Below, in pieces: positions 10,718-22,620 of a DNA stretch of 64,000 nucleotides (position 1 is the first letter of the stretch; each line of letters opens with the position of its first letter). Made by a program: the position numbers and the translations under genes. The notes beneath the pieces were generated by a model. The model had not been told where the DNA came from. It did no database searches and saw only the letters and a program-made list of their open reading frames with translations. The DNA comes from Amylostereum areolatum (Eukaryota; Basidiomycota; Agaricomycetes; Russulales; Stereaceae), in contig SAXG01000015.1 in assembly GCA_012932865.1 (NCBI GenBank), forward strand, positions 434,001 through 498,000. Direction: 5' to 3'.

Positions 10718-13700
10718 AATACCCCCCAGTCGTGTCGTCTGGTGGAGGCAAAGGACTTTTGGTATCATTGTCGAATCATTTTGCTGTACTATCATCTATG
10801 CATACCTGTGAGCAATCGTATCCCTCGTGTTTGTATCTGTCTACTGTCACCAAGAACAGGCAAACACCATCAATCACGCTCAAGGTCAAGCTGATCGGAC
10901 GAATTACCAAAAGAGAAATCGATGCAGACGCGCTGCTTGATAGTGGCGCAGAAGGAATCATCCTGAACCGAAGCTTCGTTGAACGCAAGAAGCTTACTCA
11001 TCACCGACATTGGCGATCATGACATGATCCTTGGAACAGACTGGCTCAACGAGCACAACCCCACCATAGACTGGCAATGGGACCATGTTGACATGCTCCG
11101 CTGCCCTCTCTCGTGCACTCTATCCGAACCTCCTGTGACAAACCTCGCAACCAAGCCACGGAAGCCATCATCGATCCGATCACAGCATAAGGTCAAAACA
11201 GGCAAAACCCTGAGGACACCTCTCGTTCTGGACTGATCCCCTTCCCAGAGCCAACATATGTCTCCTGGACCCCGATCCCCACTTATGTTATTCCTGCGCA
11301 TAGAGTCAAAGGTGTTCGTGTTTGTACGGTCCACCACTCCCCTCTACCTGCGCGACTCTTCACTGAAGATGACGACGAGCGGCCCACGGTACTCCGAGAC
11401 TGGGAGATCAATGGACCACGCCGCGCTGGAATCCTCTCCGAAACCGACGGTTTTAACCCAGAGGCAGTACCCATCCGCACAGGGCTTCATAAAAGCGCAG
11501 GAACTCGCAGAGCATTCGAAGGAGAACGCACGCCCACAAACCTTCGAAGACCTGGTTCCCCCTCCGTACCGTGACTTTGCAGCCTGTATTTGACAAGAAG
11601 ATCCTCCGAGCGACTTCCTGACCGACGGCCATGGGACCATGCTATTGATATGAAAGATGGCTTTGAACCTAAACCGTGCAAGATCTACCCCCTCTCACCT
11701 TCCGAACAGATCAAACTTGACACCTTCCTCGATGACCACCTGAAGAAGGGCTATATCCGCCCATCAAAGTCACCTCAGGCAAGTCCGTTCTTCTTTGTGA
11801 AGAAGAAAGACGGAAAGCTGCGCCCCGTACAGGACTATCGAGAGCTGAACAAGGGCACTGTCAAGAACGAATGCCCCTTGCCGCTGATCTCTGAAATCGT
11901 CGATCGCCTCAAAGGTGCAAAAATCTTCTCAAAGATGGATATTCGCTGGGGCTACAACAACGTCCGCATCAAGGAAGGCGATGAGTGGAAGGCTGCGTTC
12001 AAAATGAATCACGGTCTCTTTGAACCTATGGTGATGTTTTTTGGACTTATGAACTCCCCTGCAACATTTCAGACAATGATGAATGAACTGTTCAAGGATC
12101 TCATCAACTCAGGCAAGGTCATCATCTACATGGACAACATTCTGGTGTTCACTCGCACCATGGACGAGCACCGCACCATAGTACGACAGGTCCTGCAACG
12201 TCTGCAAGACAACAACCTCTTCCTCAAACCAGAGAAATGTGTCTTTGAGCAAGACTCCGTTGAATATCTCGGACTCATCATCTCGCACGACAAGATCGCT
12301 ATGGACCCCGTCAAGGTAGCAGGTATTCAGGACTGGCCGACGCCACGAATGGTCAAGGACGTGCAATCCTTCCTCGGCTTTGGCAACTTCTGCCAATGTT
12401 TCATCAAGGACTTCTCCAAGGTTGCACGACCCCTATTCGATCTGACAAAGAAGGACTGCACGTGGGGCTGGTCGACAGACTGCCAAACTGCGTTTGACTG
12501 CACTGAAAGCTGTGTTCACTTCCTCCCCCGTCTTAGTCATGCCTGACCCAAAGAAGCCCTACCTCAGTTGAAGTCGACACCTCGGACTTTGCTACCGGAG
12601 GTATACTCTCGCAGAAAGGCGACGACAGCCACTGGCATCCGGTGGCGTATCTAGTCCAAGGCCCTATCAGGAACCAGGAACACGGAACTACGAACATCTA
12701 CGACAAGGAGCTGCTTGCGATCATCCATGCGCTCAAAGCCTGGCGCCACTACCTCGAAGGAGTCCCCGACACCGTTGAAGTCTGGACTGGATCACAAGAA
12801 CCTGGAGCACTTCAAGATGGCGCAGAAGCTGAGCCAGCAGACAGGTGCGTTGGGCTCTCTTCCTCACCCGGTTTGACTTCTTGCTCGTTCATAAACCAGG
12901 AGTATCCCACCGCCCAGACCCAATGTCCCGACGACCTGATCACAAGCACGGTGTTAAAAACGACAACAAGGAGCACGTCTTGCTCGACCCCAAGTACTTC
13001 CAGGTATGCGCAACAAGGCCAGGAGCGGTAATCTCCCTTGGTGATGTCGAACTCCGATGACGGATCCGCGACTGCAAAACCAAGGACACCGAGGTTGTTC
13101 AAGCCCTGGACGCCATCCTACGAAATGGACCAGCGCATGCTCATTAAGAACCTCCAGGAATGGAACTACGAGGATGGCCTAGTCCTGTTCAGGGGAAAGG
13201 TATATGTCCCTGCAGATGACGAGTTGCGACGCAACATTGTCAAAATGTACCACGAATTACCCCTGGCTGGACACCCGGGCCGCTTCAAGACCTACGAACT
13301 TGTGAGTTGTGAATACTGGTGGCCTGGCATGTCCATCTTTGTTCGCGACCTTGTAGCAGGATGCGCAACCTGCCAGTTGATGAAGATGCAGAGCAGCCAA
13401 CCCCACGTTGACATAATCCCAAACGAAGTACCCGATCGACCATTCGGCGTCATCTCTACTGACTTCATTGTGGAGCTCCCTGACTGCGAAGGCTATAACA
13501 CCGTCAATGTTGTGGTCGATCGCCTCACCAAGATGGTGGTTACCACCCCATGTACGACAAAGATCACCAGCGATGGCACGGCCGACATTCTCTTTGACAA
13601 GGTATACCGACACTATAGCTTAGCAGACAAGATCATCTCGGACCAAGGACCTCAGTTCGCTGGACAGGTGATGCGTATGCTCAACGAGAAACTCGGGATC

Positions 13701-14500
13701 AAGTCCACCCTCAGCACGGCGTATCACCCACAGACAGACGGCCAGACCGAATACGAGAACCAGAACCTCAAACAGTTTTTGCGAGTGTTCTGCAACTACC
13801 GTCAAGATGACTAGGTGAAGTGGTTGCCCTTCTTTGAGTTTTCTCACAACTCCCGCACCCATGCAGCCACCGGAAAGGCCCCCTTTGAGTCCTCTACGGC
13901 TTCCTCCCCAAGATGTACCCGTCCGTGAACCCGTCCTCAAAGGTCCCTGCAGTCGAAGAACACCTTTGTCAACTCGAAGAAGTCCGACAGGAGATCAAGG
14001 CCAGCCTCACCCTCACATCGGACTTGATAAAGCACTACAACGGCGACACGGTCAAATCAACGCAATTCGCCGTCGGAGACAAAGTATGGCTATAAGGCAA
14101 GAATCTGAAGACGACGAGACCGAAAGCTAAGCTCGCTGCCAAACAATTTGGACCCTTCGAGATCATTGACATCATCAGCCCAGTCAAGCTACCACTTGAA
14201 GCTGCCGAAGATGTGGCGAATCCATCCAGTCTTCCACGCCTCGTTGCTCACCGCGTACAAGGAGACAACCGCTCACGGGCCAAACTACGAACAGCCACCA
14301 CCTGACCTCATTGACGACAAAGAAGAATACAACAGTTGAAGACATTGTCGACTCCAAACCAACTCGTAACAAGAAAGGTATTCAGTACCTCGTCAAGTGG
14401 GCTGGCTATCCCGACTCCGAAAACACCTGGCTCCCGCGTTCGTCGCTCTCAAAGGTTACCTGACATGATCGACACCTTCCACAAAGCACCATCCAAATGC
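10714..14500 (+). pseudogene. gypsy A pol: protease, RT, RNase H, integrase, chromodomain
   Basis: Domains in order: protease with DALLDSGAEGIILN (about 10925-10970); RT in the 11590-12546 frame, with [20 protein letters not shown] and [13 protein letters not shown]; RNase H remnants with YDKELLAIIHALKAW (about 12690-12750); integrase (13038-13814) with HPGRF..CATCQ zinc-finger parts, the DFIVELPDCEG Asp, DQGPQFAG and HPQTDGQTEY; and a C-terminal chromodomain with IQYLVKWAGYPDSENTW (about 14380-14430). The RT catalytic box is YMDN instead of YMDD, which should abolish activity. There are frameshifts near 11000, 12510, 12800 and 13880 and a stop near 13812. The chromodomain places it in the chromovirus clade. 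Confidence 0.9.
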
Positions 14501-14609
14501 GCCCCGCCCTAGTGCGTTCCCTCGGCATCTCCTTTGACGGTTTTCTCGCATCTACCCTTGCAGATGACATCAGCGCTCCAGGCGAAAGCACGTCTTAAAG
14601 GGGGGGTAA

Positions 14610-15034
14610 TGTCACGGATCGCTCCATTTCTCTCTTCGTTTGCAGACCTCGTACACGCGACGTGTTACTGGCACATGACTTCCTCTCGCATCACATGCTC
14701 TGATGATGTCATTGCCCGGACTTCCGAACAGGGCTCCACCTCCTTATCTATGACATCACCACTCCGGACTTCCGTCCTCTGCCCCATGACTCCTTTCTTA
14801 TTGTCTCCCCCCGCTCGCACCGCTATTGCATCACATCGCACCATCGCTCCCACCTGTATATAAGGACAGTGTTTCTCTCCCCTTTTCCCCAGACTGTCCA
14901 TCTCGTCATACGGTACTGTAGCTTGCGTTGCACTACCCTAGACCCGGCACTCTCGAATCCATTTGTTTTCCCTCGCTCCTCCCATTGTCGCGACTTAGGC
15001 GGTTCCCTTGGTCTCATAAACTGTGTTTCTGACA
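14610..15034 (+). mobile_element. gypsy A 3' LTR
   Basis: A 425-bp LTR with the same ends as the 5' copy. It differs at scattered sites, for example around the GTCACGGCACATG block and near the CGGACTTCC boxes. It is followed at once by TSD GGTGG and by the interrupted family C gag. Confidence 0.92.
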
Positions 15035-16245
15035 GGTGGTGGGGAGTGGCCAAGTCCTCTCGCACTCCTTGCAAAGGCCACTGTTCAACCCTTCTTTGAA
15101 GAAGTAGAGGACAGACTCGCCTTGGAATCCTGAGCGCGGGAGGAGGGACTCGAACTCAGTGATGTACTGCTGTACTGGGAGGTCACCTTGTCTGAGGTCC
15201 GCAAGGGCATTCTGAGAAGTGATGGTTTTGTCGAACTGTTTGAAGTCTTTGTCGAATTGGGTGAGGACATCCTTGAGGGTGAGCCACTTCGCACGAGTGG
15301 TCGTACCCGCTGGCTTATTGTCCTCGGCGTTGAGGATCTCCTCCTGGCGCAGCTCCGCCCACACGCCGGCGACTGAGCCTTCCATCAGGGAGAGCGTCAG
15401 CTGTATCTGGTCGTTGTCGCTTGCGTACTTCTTGCTGTTCGCCCTGAGGAACATGCTGATGGCATTTTTGAAGTGACGTGACTACCTTGTGATTGCCAGT
15501 GAATGGCTTAGGCTTAACACCTATTTCGCCGATTGAGGAAGCGGAGGTGGTCGAGGCTGGTTGAGACATGGTGGTCGTGGGCGGTTGAAATGGGGGAAGA
15601 GGGTTAACGGGAGCTTTAGGGGACTGATGGGGACTTTGAACGGCTGGAGAGCCTGGGGTAGAAGGAGGTAGGGGAACTGCGAGCGCGTTGCGGAAGGTTG
15701 CAACACGTTCGTTGTATGCAAGAGTGATCCTGTAGAATGCTTCTGCAGCAACCTTGAGTTCTTTGTCTAAGAGGAAGGTTTTTTCACCTGTGGCCCAGGT
15801 CCAACAATCAACGTCTGTGTCGTAGAAGCTGGGATACCACTCTACGACTGCGCGTCCGTTCTTCTTGTAGGTGTACCACTTCTTTGTACGCTCGTCGAAT
15901 CTGATACCGAGGGGAACAGACCAAGGTTGATCTCGTCGCGGTGGGGGTGGAGGGGTGCCTTCTTCTTTAGGAGCAGTGGCGACTTCTTCTCGCTTGGGAG
16001 TCTGGGGGTTATAGAAACGGTCGTGCTCCTGGGCCGCAACATCGAGATCAGTTTATTCTATGTAAGGGAGGCCCTCCTTGTCGTTGAAGTACCACTGGGC
16101 AGTGACTCCGTCATTGTGTGTCCAATGTATGGTTCATCGTCCACCAAGGGTGAGGGCGTAGTACTCGCCTGGGGTAGCTCTGCGAGTGAAGCCGAGGGGG
16201 AGGTCTGGAGTAGTGGCACGGGGGGAGGATTTGGAAGCAATGGTG
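15035..16245 (-). pseudogene. gypsy C gag, N-terminal part
   Basis: Upstream half of the family C gag, cut at 15035 by the family A insertion and continued at 8050. The capsid-like frame (15454-15014) reads MFLRANSKKYASDNDQIQLT, SLMEGSVAGVWAELRQEEIL and VLYFFKEGLNSGLC. Upstream the block KKWYTYKKNGRAVVEWYPS (about 15885-15830) matches the family A gag N-terminus. A start-like MSQPASTTSASSIGEIGVKP lies at about 15569. The frame is broken near 15475, where an insertion disrupts the KPKPFTGNH block. It is a defective copy; identity rests on block-by-block match with family A. Confidence 0.78.
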
Positions 16246-16249
16246 GTGT

Positions 16250-16800
16250 CTAAAAGAAGTCCACCGCAATGGGGCGACGGCCTAGGAGGCGAGCGGTGAG
16301 GTAGGAGGCTCTGAGAGCCTGGCGGATCTTGTGCTGATGATGATGCTGCTGCAGCTCCTTATGGCTAGTGACCGTTCAACGAAGTGGTGGTGGCGGTGTA
16401 GATTCAGGTGTAGGGAGGGCAAAGTTATAGACAGTGGGGAAGCTTTGATGGACAAGTGATGGTGGCAGATGGGTGTTAGAACAGGTGTGCCAGGTGGGGA
16501 GTGGATGGAGAACTCGAAGCGGTTCTGATCTATGTTAAAGCGCACAACAATGTGAGCGTAGAGGCAGAGGATCATCTGCCTACTGTGACCGTGATTCCAG
16601 CGCCACTTGTAAATGTGACAGTTGATGCCGTGGACTTTCCAGGTGTGCTCTTTGCAGAGGAGCTCGAGGGCACGTAGGCGATCAATGGTGACGGTGTTTT
16701 CTTGAGGCCAGGGGAAAGGAGCGTCGCGATTAGAGTTGAAGGTTTGGAGATTGAATGCGGTTGATCGAGTGGTTCCAGGATGGAGGATTTAATGTTGTAG
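16250..16800 (-). pseudogene. gypsy C ORF1 homologue
   Basis: A minus-strand region matching the unknown ORF1 of family A. Readable blocks are LCKEHTWKVHGINCHIYKWR near 16640-16580 and, at the end, HKIRQALRASYLTARLLGRR then PIAVDFF and a TAG stop at 16250-16252. The expected ATG is ACA in this copy. Frames shift in between. Function is unknown; the value of the entry is the conserved C-terminus and stop compared with family A. Confidence 0.6.
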
Positions 16801-16835
16801 AGACAGCAAGGAATGTGGTGAGGTGGATGTGGGGG

Positions 16836-16845
16836 AGATTGTCCT
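16836..16845 (-). promoter_or_regulatory. Self-primer binding site, family C
   Basis: On the minus strand AGGACAATCT lies 2 nt after the LTR end. It is the exact reverse complement of AGATTGTCCT, which lies at 16967-16976 (minus), 33 nt downstream of a TATATAAGG box (17001-17009). Same geometry as family A but different bases. Confidence 0.75.
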
Positions 16846-16847
16846 AG

Positions 16848-17213
16848 TGTTAGGGATCGGTCCAGCGACTGGCAGATCACCTAAGTCACCCAAAGAGAGA
16901 AAAGGAAAAGGATGGATTGACATCCAAGTCCAGGCGTAGGGCCAAAGCAGTCCGTGGGGAACAAAGAGGACAATCTAGGGAAAAGGGACGCAGAGGAGAG
17001 CCTTATATATGTACAGGATCGATGATGCAAGAATGGTGCGAGCGGGAGGGAACAATAAGGAAAAGGAAGGAGGAGGACAGAGTCCAGAGCAATGATGTCA
17101 TAGATGAAGAGATAAGGGAGGAGTCAGGTTGATGACGTCATGTGATAGGAAATGGGATCATGTGACCAAACACAATGCAGCAAAAAGGGAAAGAATTGAG
17201 GCAATCTGTGACA
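16848..17213 (-). mobile_element. gypsy C 5' LTR
   Basis: A 366-bp LTR on the minus strand, TGTCACAG...CCTAACA, with a TATA box at 17001-17009 and a palindromic CRE-like TGACGTCA at 17133-17140. It begins the family C element that runs down to 6703 through the family A insertion. No 3' LTR of this family is visible in the window. Confidence 0.8.
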
Positions 17214-17601
17214 GCTCGAAGTCAACACGACGCTGTGACCGCCAATGCGATACTCGCTAGGCAACATATCGACACCTTGCAAGGCTCCCATTTTGGTCAG
17301 AGAACAGGCCAACACTTGCGTGTTGTGCACATCAAGGCCAGGATTGCAACTACAGACAAGGTCCGGGATAAAGCCATCGTGCAGCAAAGTCAACGAGAAG
17401 TCAAGCAGCACAAACAGCTGGCCGCTTCCGAGCAGAAGAAGGACGCCAAGGCGGTGGTCTGTGTTGAGCGCCTCCAGCATCATCGAGATGACATCACATT
17501 TCCCAAGGGCACTCTCACTGTCCAGACCAGGCCACAGTTGTGCAATATCGCGTGGTCCCTCAGTCTTGACAAGGCTGGCATGCGCCCTGTTCTTATTGGA
17601 C
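17214..17601 (+). pseudogene. Unrecognised coding-like fragment split by hAT-like insertion
   Basis: A plus-strand open frame enters from the gypsy C LTR boundary and is cut at 17602 by a transposon. It reads ARSQHDAVTANAILARQHID, then a lysine/glutamine-rich helix with QQSQREVKQHKQLAASEQKK. The helical, charged character resembles the C-terminal tail of DDE transposases of the pogo type, but that is only an impression. Sequence after the insertion (from 18890) gives no clear continuation. Confidence 0.3.
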
Positions 17602-18889
17602 CAGAGCTCTTCATGAGTACCAAAACCTGTGAGTACCCATTCAAGTACTCGTCAGGCACATCCGCGGGTATCGGCATCCGCGGATACGAGTATCCGTCGC
17701 CGAAATACCCGTGAGAGTACGAGTAGGCCATTTCGGACAACGGGTAACCCATGAAGGTACCCGTTGAATACTCGTGGCCGGCCGGTATGCCAGTCTGAGT
17801 ACTCTGATTGGTTGCCGCGTCATCAGACCCGTGGGATACCTGGGCTCTGGTGACTCGTCACCTTTCTTTTCTTCCTCATCCTCATCCTCATCGTCCGCCG
17901 CCGTCGCCGCCACCGCCTCCACCGCCTCCACCGCCTTCCTCGCCCGCCTTCCTTGCTTCAGCAGCGGCGTCGTCACTCACAGTGACGACACCGTCGCCGC
18001 TCCCGCCCTCACTCTCGCCCACGCCCACACACCCACGCGCTGCCCACCCTCCCTCCACGCCCGCCTTCCTCCCCCTACACCCGCCTTCCTCCCCCCTCAA
18101 TGTCTGCGCCCGCGCCCGCCCAAGCTGTATGCGCCCCGCGCATGCTCAAGCCGTCCGCGCCCACGCGCTCAAGCTGCCCGTGGCCACGGCCACGCCCTCG
18201 AACCGTCCACGCCTGCGCCCTCAAGCTGTTCACGCCCTCAACAATCGTGCCCGCGCATTCTCAAGCCGCCCGCGTCCGCGCCCTCAAGCCGCCCGCGCCC
18301 TCGAGCCACCCGCGTCCGCGCCCTCGAGCCGCCCACACCCTCAAGCCGCCCACACCCACGCCCTCGAGCCGCCTGCACCTCGCGTGTCCTCGCCACCTAC
18401 CGCCGCCGCCGCCTCTGCTGCCTCTGCCCCCGTTGCCTCTGCCCCCGTTGCCGCTGTTGCCCCTGCCCCTGCCCCCGTCGCCTCTGTCGCCGCTGCCCCT
18501 GCCGCCGCTGCCCAGCCGTCGCACGATCGCGCGCTAGGCACGCCCTTCCGAAGCCCCTACATTCATAGTGATCGCACGTGTAGTCCCTACAATATATTAC
18601 CTACTTGAATCTATTTCTATGTTGAACTATATATTATGTGAGCCTGAGTAAAGGCAAAAGAAAAGAAAAGAGGGTAGATTGAGGATCACCATAAATGGTA
18701 AGTAAGATCGTTTGTACCTGAGCGCGGACGAGTACTCACAATACCCGTATCCGCACAGGTTTCAACATCCGCGGATACGAGTATCCACATGTCTAAAACC
18801 CGTGCGGATGCGGGTAGTGGTCTGGGATGTCATGGGTACCTGTCCCATGGATACGGGTATATTTGCGGATATACTCGTGAAGAGCTCTG
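17602..18889. mobile_element. hAT-like non-autonomous element, copy 1
   Basis: A 1288-bp element with terminal inverted repeats: CAGAGCTCTTCATGAGTAC at the left, and the right end reads back as CAGAGCTCTTCACGAGTAT. A perfect 8-bp duplication TATTGGAC flanks it (17594-17601 and 18890-18897), the size made by hAT transposases. Subterminal parts hold many GTATCCGCGGATAC-type palindromes. The centre is a C-rich minisatellite with a stem-loop at 17969-17989. No transposase is encoded; the long Ser/Pro/Arg-rich frames are composition artefacts. An inverted related copy lies at 26746-28006. Confidence 0.9.
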
Positions 18890-18897
18890 TATTGGAC

Positions 18898-20399
18898 GCA
18901 TAGCCACCTTCTTCCATGATCCGGCTAACTCTTCTTATGCCACAGACCCTCACTACAGTGGCCTCCTCAGCAGCCGCTGTGGCAAACAGACATCAACGGA
19001 GATTCCAACAGCGGCACCTGCACCCTACCCTGTCGCTTCCTCGTTGTCATTGCACTGACACAATGCAGAAAATGTCCCACCTGTCTCATCCCTACCGACC
19101 TCCGGAGCACCACACCGGCCTAGACAATGACAATGTGTCGACAATAATTCACCGCCTTCATTATCTCCCCTTCCTTTTCCTGCATCTCTCCCCACTACTT
19201 AGATTCCACCATACAATACCATACCCATTCCCCCATATTATAGCCCTCCTTCACTATACCATTCTGCCCCACCTTTCCCATTGAGTCCAGGTCCTTCTCA
19301 TCACGTCGAGTACCACTTTGACCCTCCATTCTCTAATTTACACTAATGCTCAATGAGTCCTCGTCCTCATCAATTACCACCAGAATTTTGATCATCCTGC
19401 TTGATACACTGTCTCTTACTCTCTTTCAATGTTCAAGCACCCACTTTGCAGGGTCGTGCACAGTGCAGGTTCCAGGAGAGTTACCAACATGGACTTGAGA
19501 AACAACTTTGCGCACGGTCACGTGCTCTTCATTTTCCATCTACCGGCACCCAAAATGTCCACCCTACCTTCCTCCCTCAAAAGACCCCTTAGCTCGTGGT
19601 GTGAGGGTTGTCTTTTAGTCTCTATAATGCATTCTATATATTTTAGCTAGCTCTCAACCTCAATCATGCTTGTCCCCACTATGTTTAGACATATGTTTTG
19701 ATTTTGATTTGTCAGCATACCTGCGGGAAGCGACTGGTGTGACGCACTGGCAAGCAGGCACATTTGTGACTCAGCTTCAATGCCGGTGTGACGGGTGTGT
19801 GATCATGCATAACCACCACAACATTTGGCCGAGGAAACAGCCCTGACGATACGAGGGATGTGTGATGGACTCAACCTCCCTGAAAATATACTAGGATTTG
19901 TGAGGTGCACTAAGAGATGCATACATACAATCTTAGGTATTTAGAATGTTGAACGGGGTAGGTTCGAAGAGACGCAGACAGTAATGCAAACCATTTGCAT
20001 TACCGGGACATCAATAGTATCCCATTTTCACTGTTGAATATTGAACTCGCCGTAGGCATCCACACGTCTATACCTTACACTGGCCTCACCTTTGTTGACT
20101 CCATTACCTCTTCCGACATACCGCGCCGTGGTATATCCGACAGGTGCGCTGTGTATCCTCTCTTTCTTCTCAACCTTTTTGATCGTGTTATTCAACAGTG
20201 TTCAATTGACGGACCCTTGTCTTGGCATGATCGACATTGTTGAAGCCACTGGCAAGGACCTGGACACCTTTAGAGACAGCCACGTTCACTCTTCACTTCT
20301 TTGACCATGAACCTTCACTCTTCGCGCTCTATCCCCCTGACTCTGATCCTTTCCCTTGTGGGCATACCACCAACTCTACATCATTGTTCATGCCATGGA
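18898..20399. other. No gene seen
   Basis: Mixed-composition sequence between the hAT-like element and a gypsy B LTR. Short frames only, with no recognised domain, RNA gene or terminal repeats. It may hold strongly decayed element sequence. Confidence 0.4.
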
Positions 20400-20864
20400 T
20401 GTCATGAACAGGCTATAATTTTCTTTTACTTTACATTGGTTACACACTTTAGGACTTATCGGCTTATCATCAGTCTGGCTCCACTTCGGCCCGGAGGGCC
20501 GGACCCGGTTCATCTATATCCTGCCTGGGCCCACGTGCCTCATCTCGGCCCAGGTATGACTCCTTTCTCTTGACTTATGCTGTACAATACTGACTCATGC
20601 TGTGCTTTTTTACATACATCTGCTTACTTATACTTGGTCTGCTTATTGATCACCGCGTATCGGTTGCTTACCTAAGTCTCCCTCCTCTCATGTATATAAG
20701 GCTCGCTCTTGCTGTACATATTCCCTATCTTGAGCTAGCCAATTCTACCGACTTTGCTTGCTTTCCCTTGTCTGTCGCCGTGTCTGATTGGCTCCCTTCC
20801 GTTGTCCTCATCTTCTAGTCAGCTGTGTTGCAACTTGGTGCTGTCGCACTAGTTGTTGCTGGCA
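20400..20864 (+). mobile_element. gypsy B LTR heading a chimeric element
   Basis: A 465-bp LTR, TGTCATGA...GCTGGCA, matching the LTRs at 35403-35858 and 43939-50340. A TATA box TATATAAG lies at 20693, and the predicted RNA start ATCTTGAGCT at 20727-20736. The primer site AGCTCGAGAT follows 2 nt after the LTR (20867-20876) and pairs with the RNA start with one G-U pair. Confidence 0.85.
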
Positions 20865-21750
20865 TAAGCTCGAGATCTGTTTACTCTTGCACCACCCTAC
20901 GACTGTCCCTACGTACTGTAGCGTAGTAGTAGTACCCGTCTGGTACTGACTCTGTTCTCCCCCCATGCCGCCCTAGACCGTTGCCCCCAGAGTACACGAC
21001 TTGTTACCCTGATATTGTGGTTGTGCGCACGTATACCAGTGCCAGCTTGATGTTTTCCTGAAACGTTACACCTACTCGAGACTCTCCAATACCAGGAGTT
21101 GAAAGCTCAGAGGTGACAGTAGAAGGTGCACCTTTGGTGTAGGAAACTGAGTAAAAGCGGCAAAAGGAAAGCGGTTTAGGAAGTCTTTGGGCTCGTGTCC
21201 CCTAGACAAAGAGACAGCCAACAGGTCGAGAAGACTGAGGCAGACCGTCTTGCGATTTTATAACAGAACCACTCTCCCCTTGACAAAATCTTCCCTTGCT
21301 GCACAGAGTAACCATTTCAGCTGGGGGCTCGTGCATGGAAGATTGGTGCTTGCAAGTATAAGAATTCATCCCATCAGTGACAAAGCCCTCATCTTCCTCA
21401 TCAACGAGTCTAAAGACCCTTGGGCCTGGCACAACTGGAAGGTCGCCCTCGCAGTAGAAGAACTCGAAGACTCCGTCATAGACGTTCATTTCTACCGTCT
21501 CAAAATTGAAAAGGATGTTTACACCACAGACAACACCAAGATGATGCTCCTCCTCAGCCTGATGGAGGGAGACATGGCGAACTTCTGGGCCACGCACCAC
21601 TGCATGGAGCTCTTCCTCGACGAGGACAAGAAGGAAGAAGCCGAAAGCTCCGGCATCACGCCCCCGAAGCTCCATTACAGCATCTACAAAGAGCTTCTGG
21701 ATAGGTTTGGTCGAGATTTTGTACCCATTGAACCAAAGATGGAGGCCCAG
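20865..21750 (+). pseudogene. Chimeric 5' region: gypsy B ORF1 joined to gypsy A gag
   Basis: After the family B LTR comes its leader and ORF1-like frame (from about 21187: GSCPLDKETANRSRRLRQTV, DPWAWHNWKVALAVEELEDS). Near 21512 the frame passes without a break into family A gag (KDVYTTDNTKMMLLLSLMEG, YKELLDRFGRDFVPIEPK). The similarity ends at 21750 in the motif MEAQ. The missing continuation, starting at the next gag bases (CGTAAGATCAAC), is at 29382. The B-to-A junction is in frame, as expected from template switching or recombination between co-packaged RNAs, but a simple deletion is not excluded. Confidence 0.7.
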
Positions 21751-22620
21751 TGTACACCAGTGACCAGACCCTGCAGCCTTAGTGCAATGGCTAGGGCAAA
21801 ATGCCCTAGAGCCAGTGCAACTTGCCCGACAATTGCCGTGTGGCAACTGCCTCACACACTACAATGTGCCCTCAGCCAGGCTACATTGCAATGCATTGGA
21901 GGGCCTCGGCAAGCTCCGCCACCGCCGGTCATGAGCCCTCCACCACCGGTGTCAGGGATGCCTGGAGTTCTCGGAGGCATCACCGCCGCGCCTTGCTTCC
22001 ACGCCTTCTCGCTGCCACGTCTCACTTCCTCTCCTTCCACCGCTGCCGCGCGCGCCACCAACACGCGCGGCACCGACATGCGCTCCGCACGCACGCTGCC
22101 GTCGCATGTGGCATGCGTGCACATCACCTCGAGTGCGCATATGCGTGCGTGCTCACCCACGTGGCAAACACCGGCTTGTGCCACGCATTTGCCAGTCACG
22201 TGCCCGAGCACAGCGACCAATGCCCATACTGGGTGTGGTCACCATGGCAATGAGGCGGGGCAGGAGAGTAGGGGACGCGGCGGGCAAGCAGGGGGGCAGC
22301 AGGCAAGCAGGGGGGGAAGGGCGGTAGAGGGGTGAGGCTGGGGAGAGAGACAAAGGCGTGGGCACTTACCTGTGGCCCAGCTGGTCTGCTGGCACCCGGG
22401 AACACGTCGTTGGATGTGGGAAGGTGGCCTGAGGGGCACACACTCCATCCGCTTGAGGGGTGTGCACTCAGGGGAGTTGGGGACGAGTGGCGGGGTGGAG
22501 GAGGGGTGGAGGGGCTGAGGCGGAGGCAAGGGCAGGGGCCTGGAGGTGCGCGCTGGCACCAAAAGAGTGTCATTGGACGTGGTGAGTGGGGCTTGAGGAG
22601 CGCAGCGGGGGGACCACCAG

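Larger units (their letters stand above)
8051..15034 (+). mobile_element. Full-length Ty3/gypsy family A element
   Basis: A 6984-bp chromovirus-type retrotransposon with two LTRs (8051-8476, 14610-15034) and a perfect 5-bp TSD GGTGG (8046-8050 and 15035-15039). A polypurine tract (AAAGGGGGGG) sits just before the 3' LTR. Order inside: primer site, ORF1, gag with zinc knuckle, protease, RT, RNase H, integrase, chromodomain. By eye the LTRs differ by several percent, so the insertion is old. It landed in the gag of a family C element on the opposite strand. Confidence 0.95.

Noticed and set aside
17774..18608. 264-266-residue frames in the hAT-like element
   Set aside because: Two frames are equally long and both come from minisatellite repeats; the inverted copy has different repeat numbers and frames.
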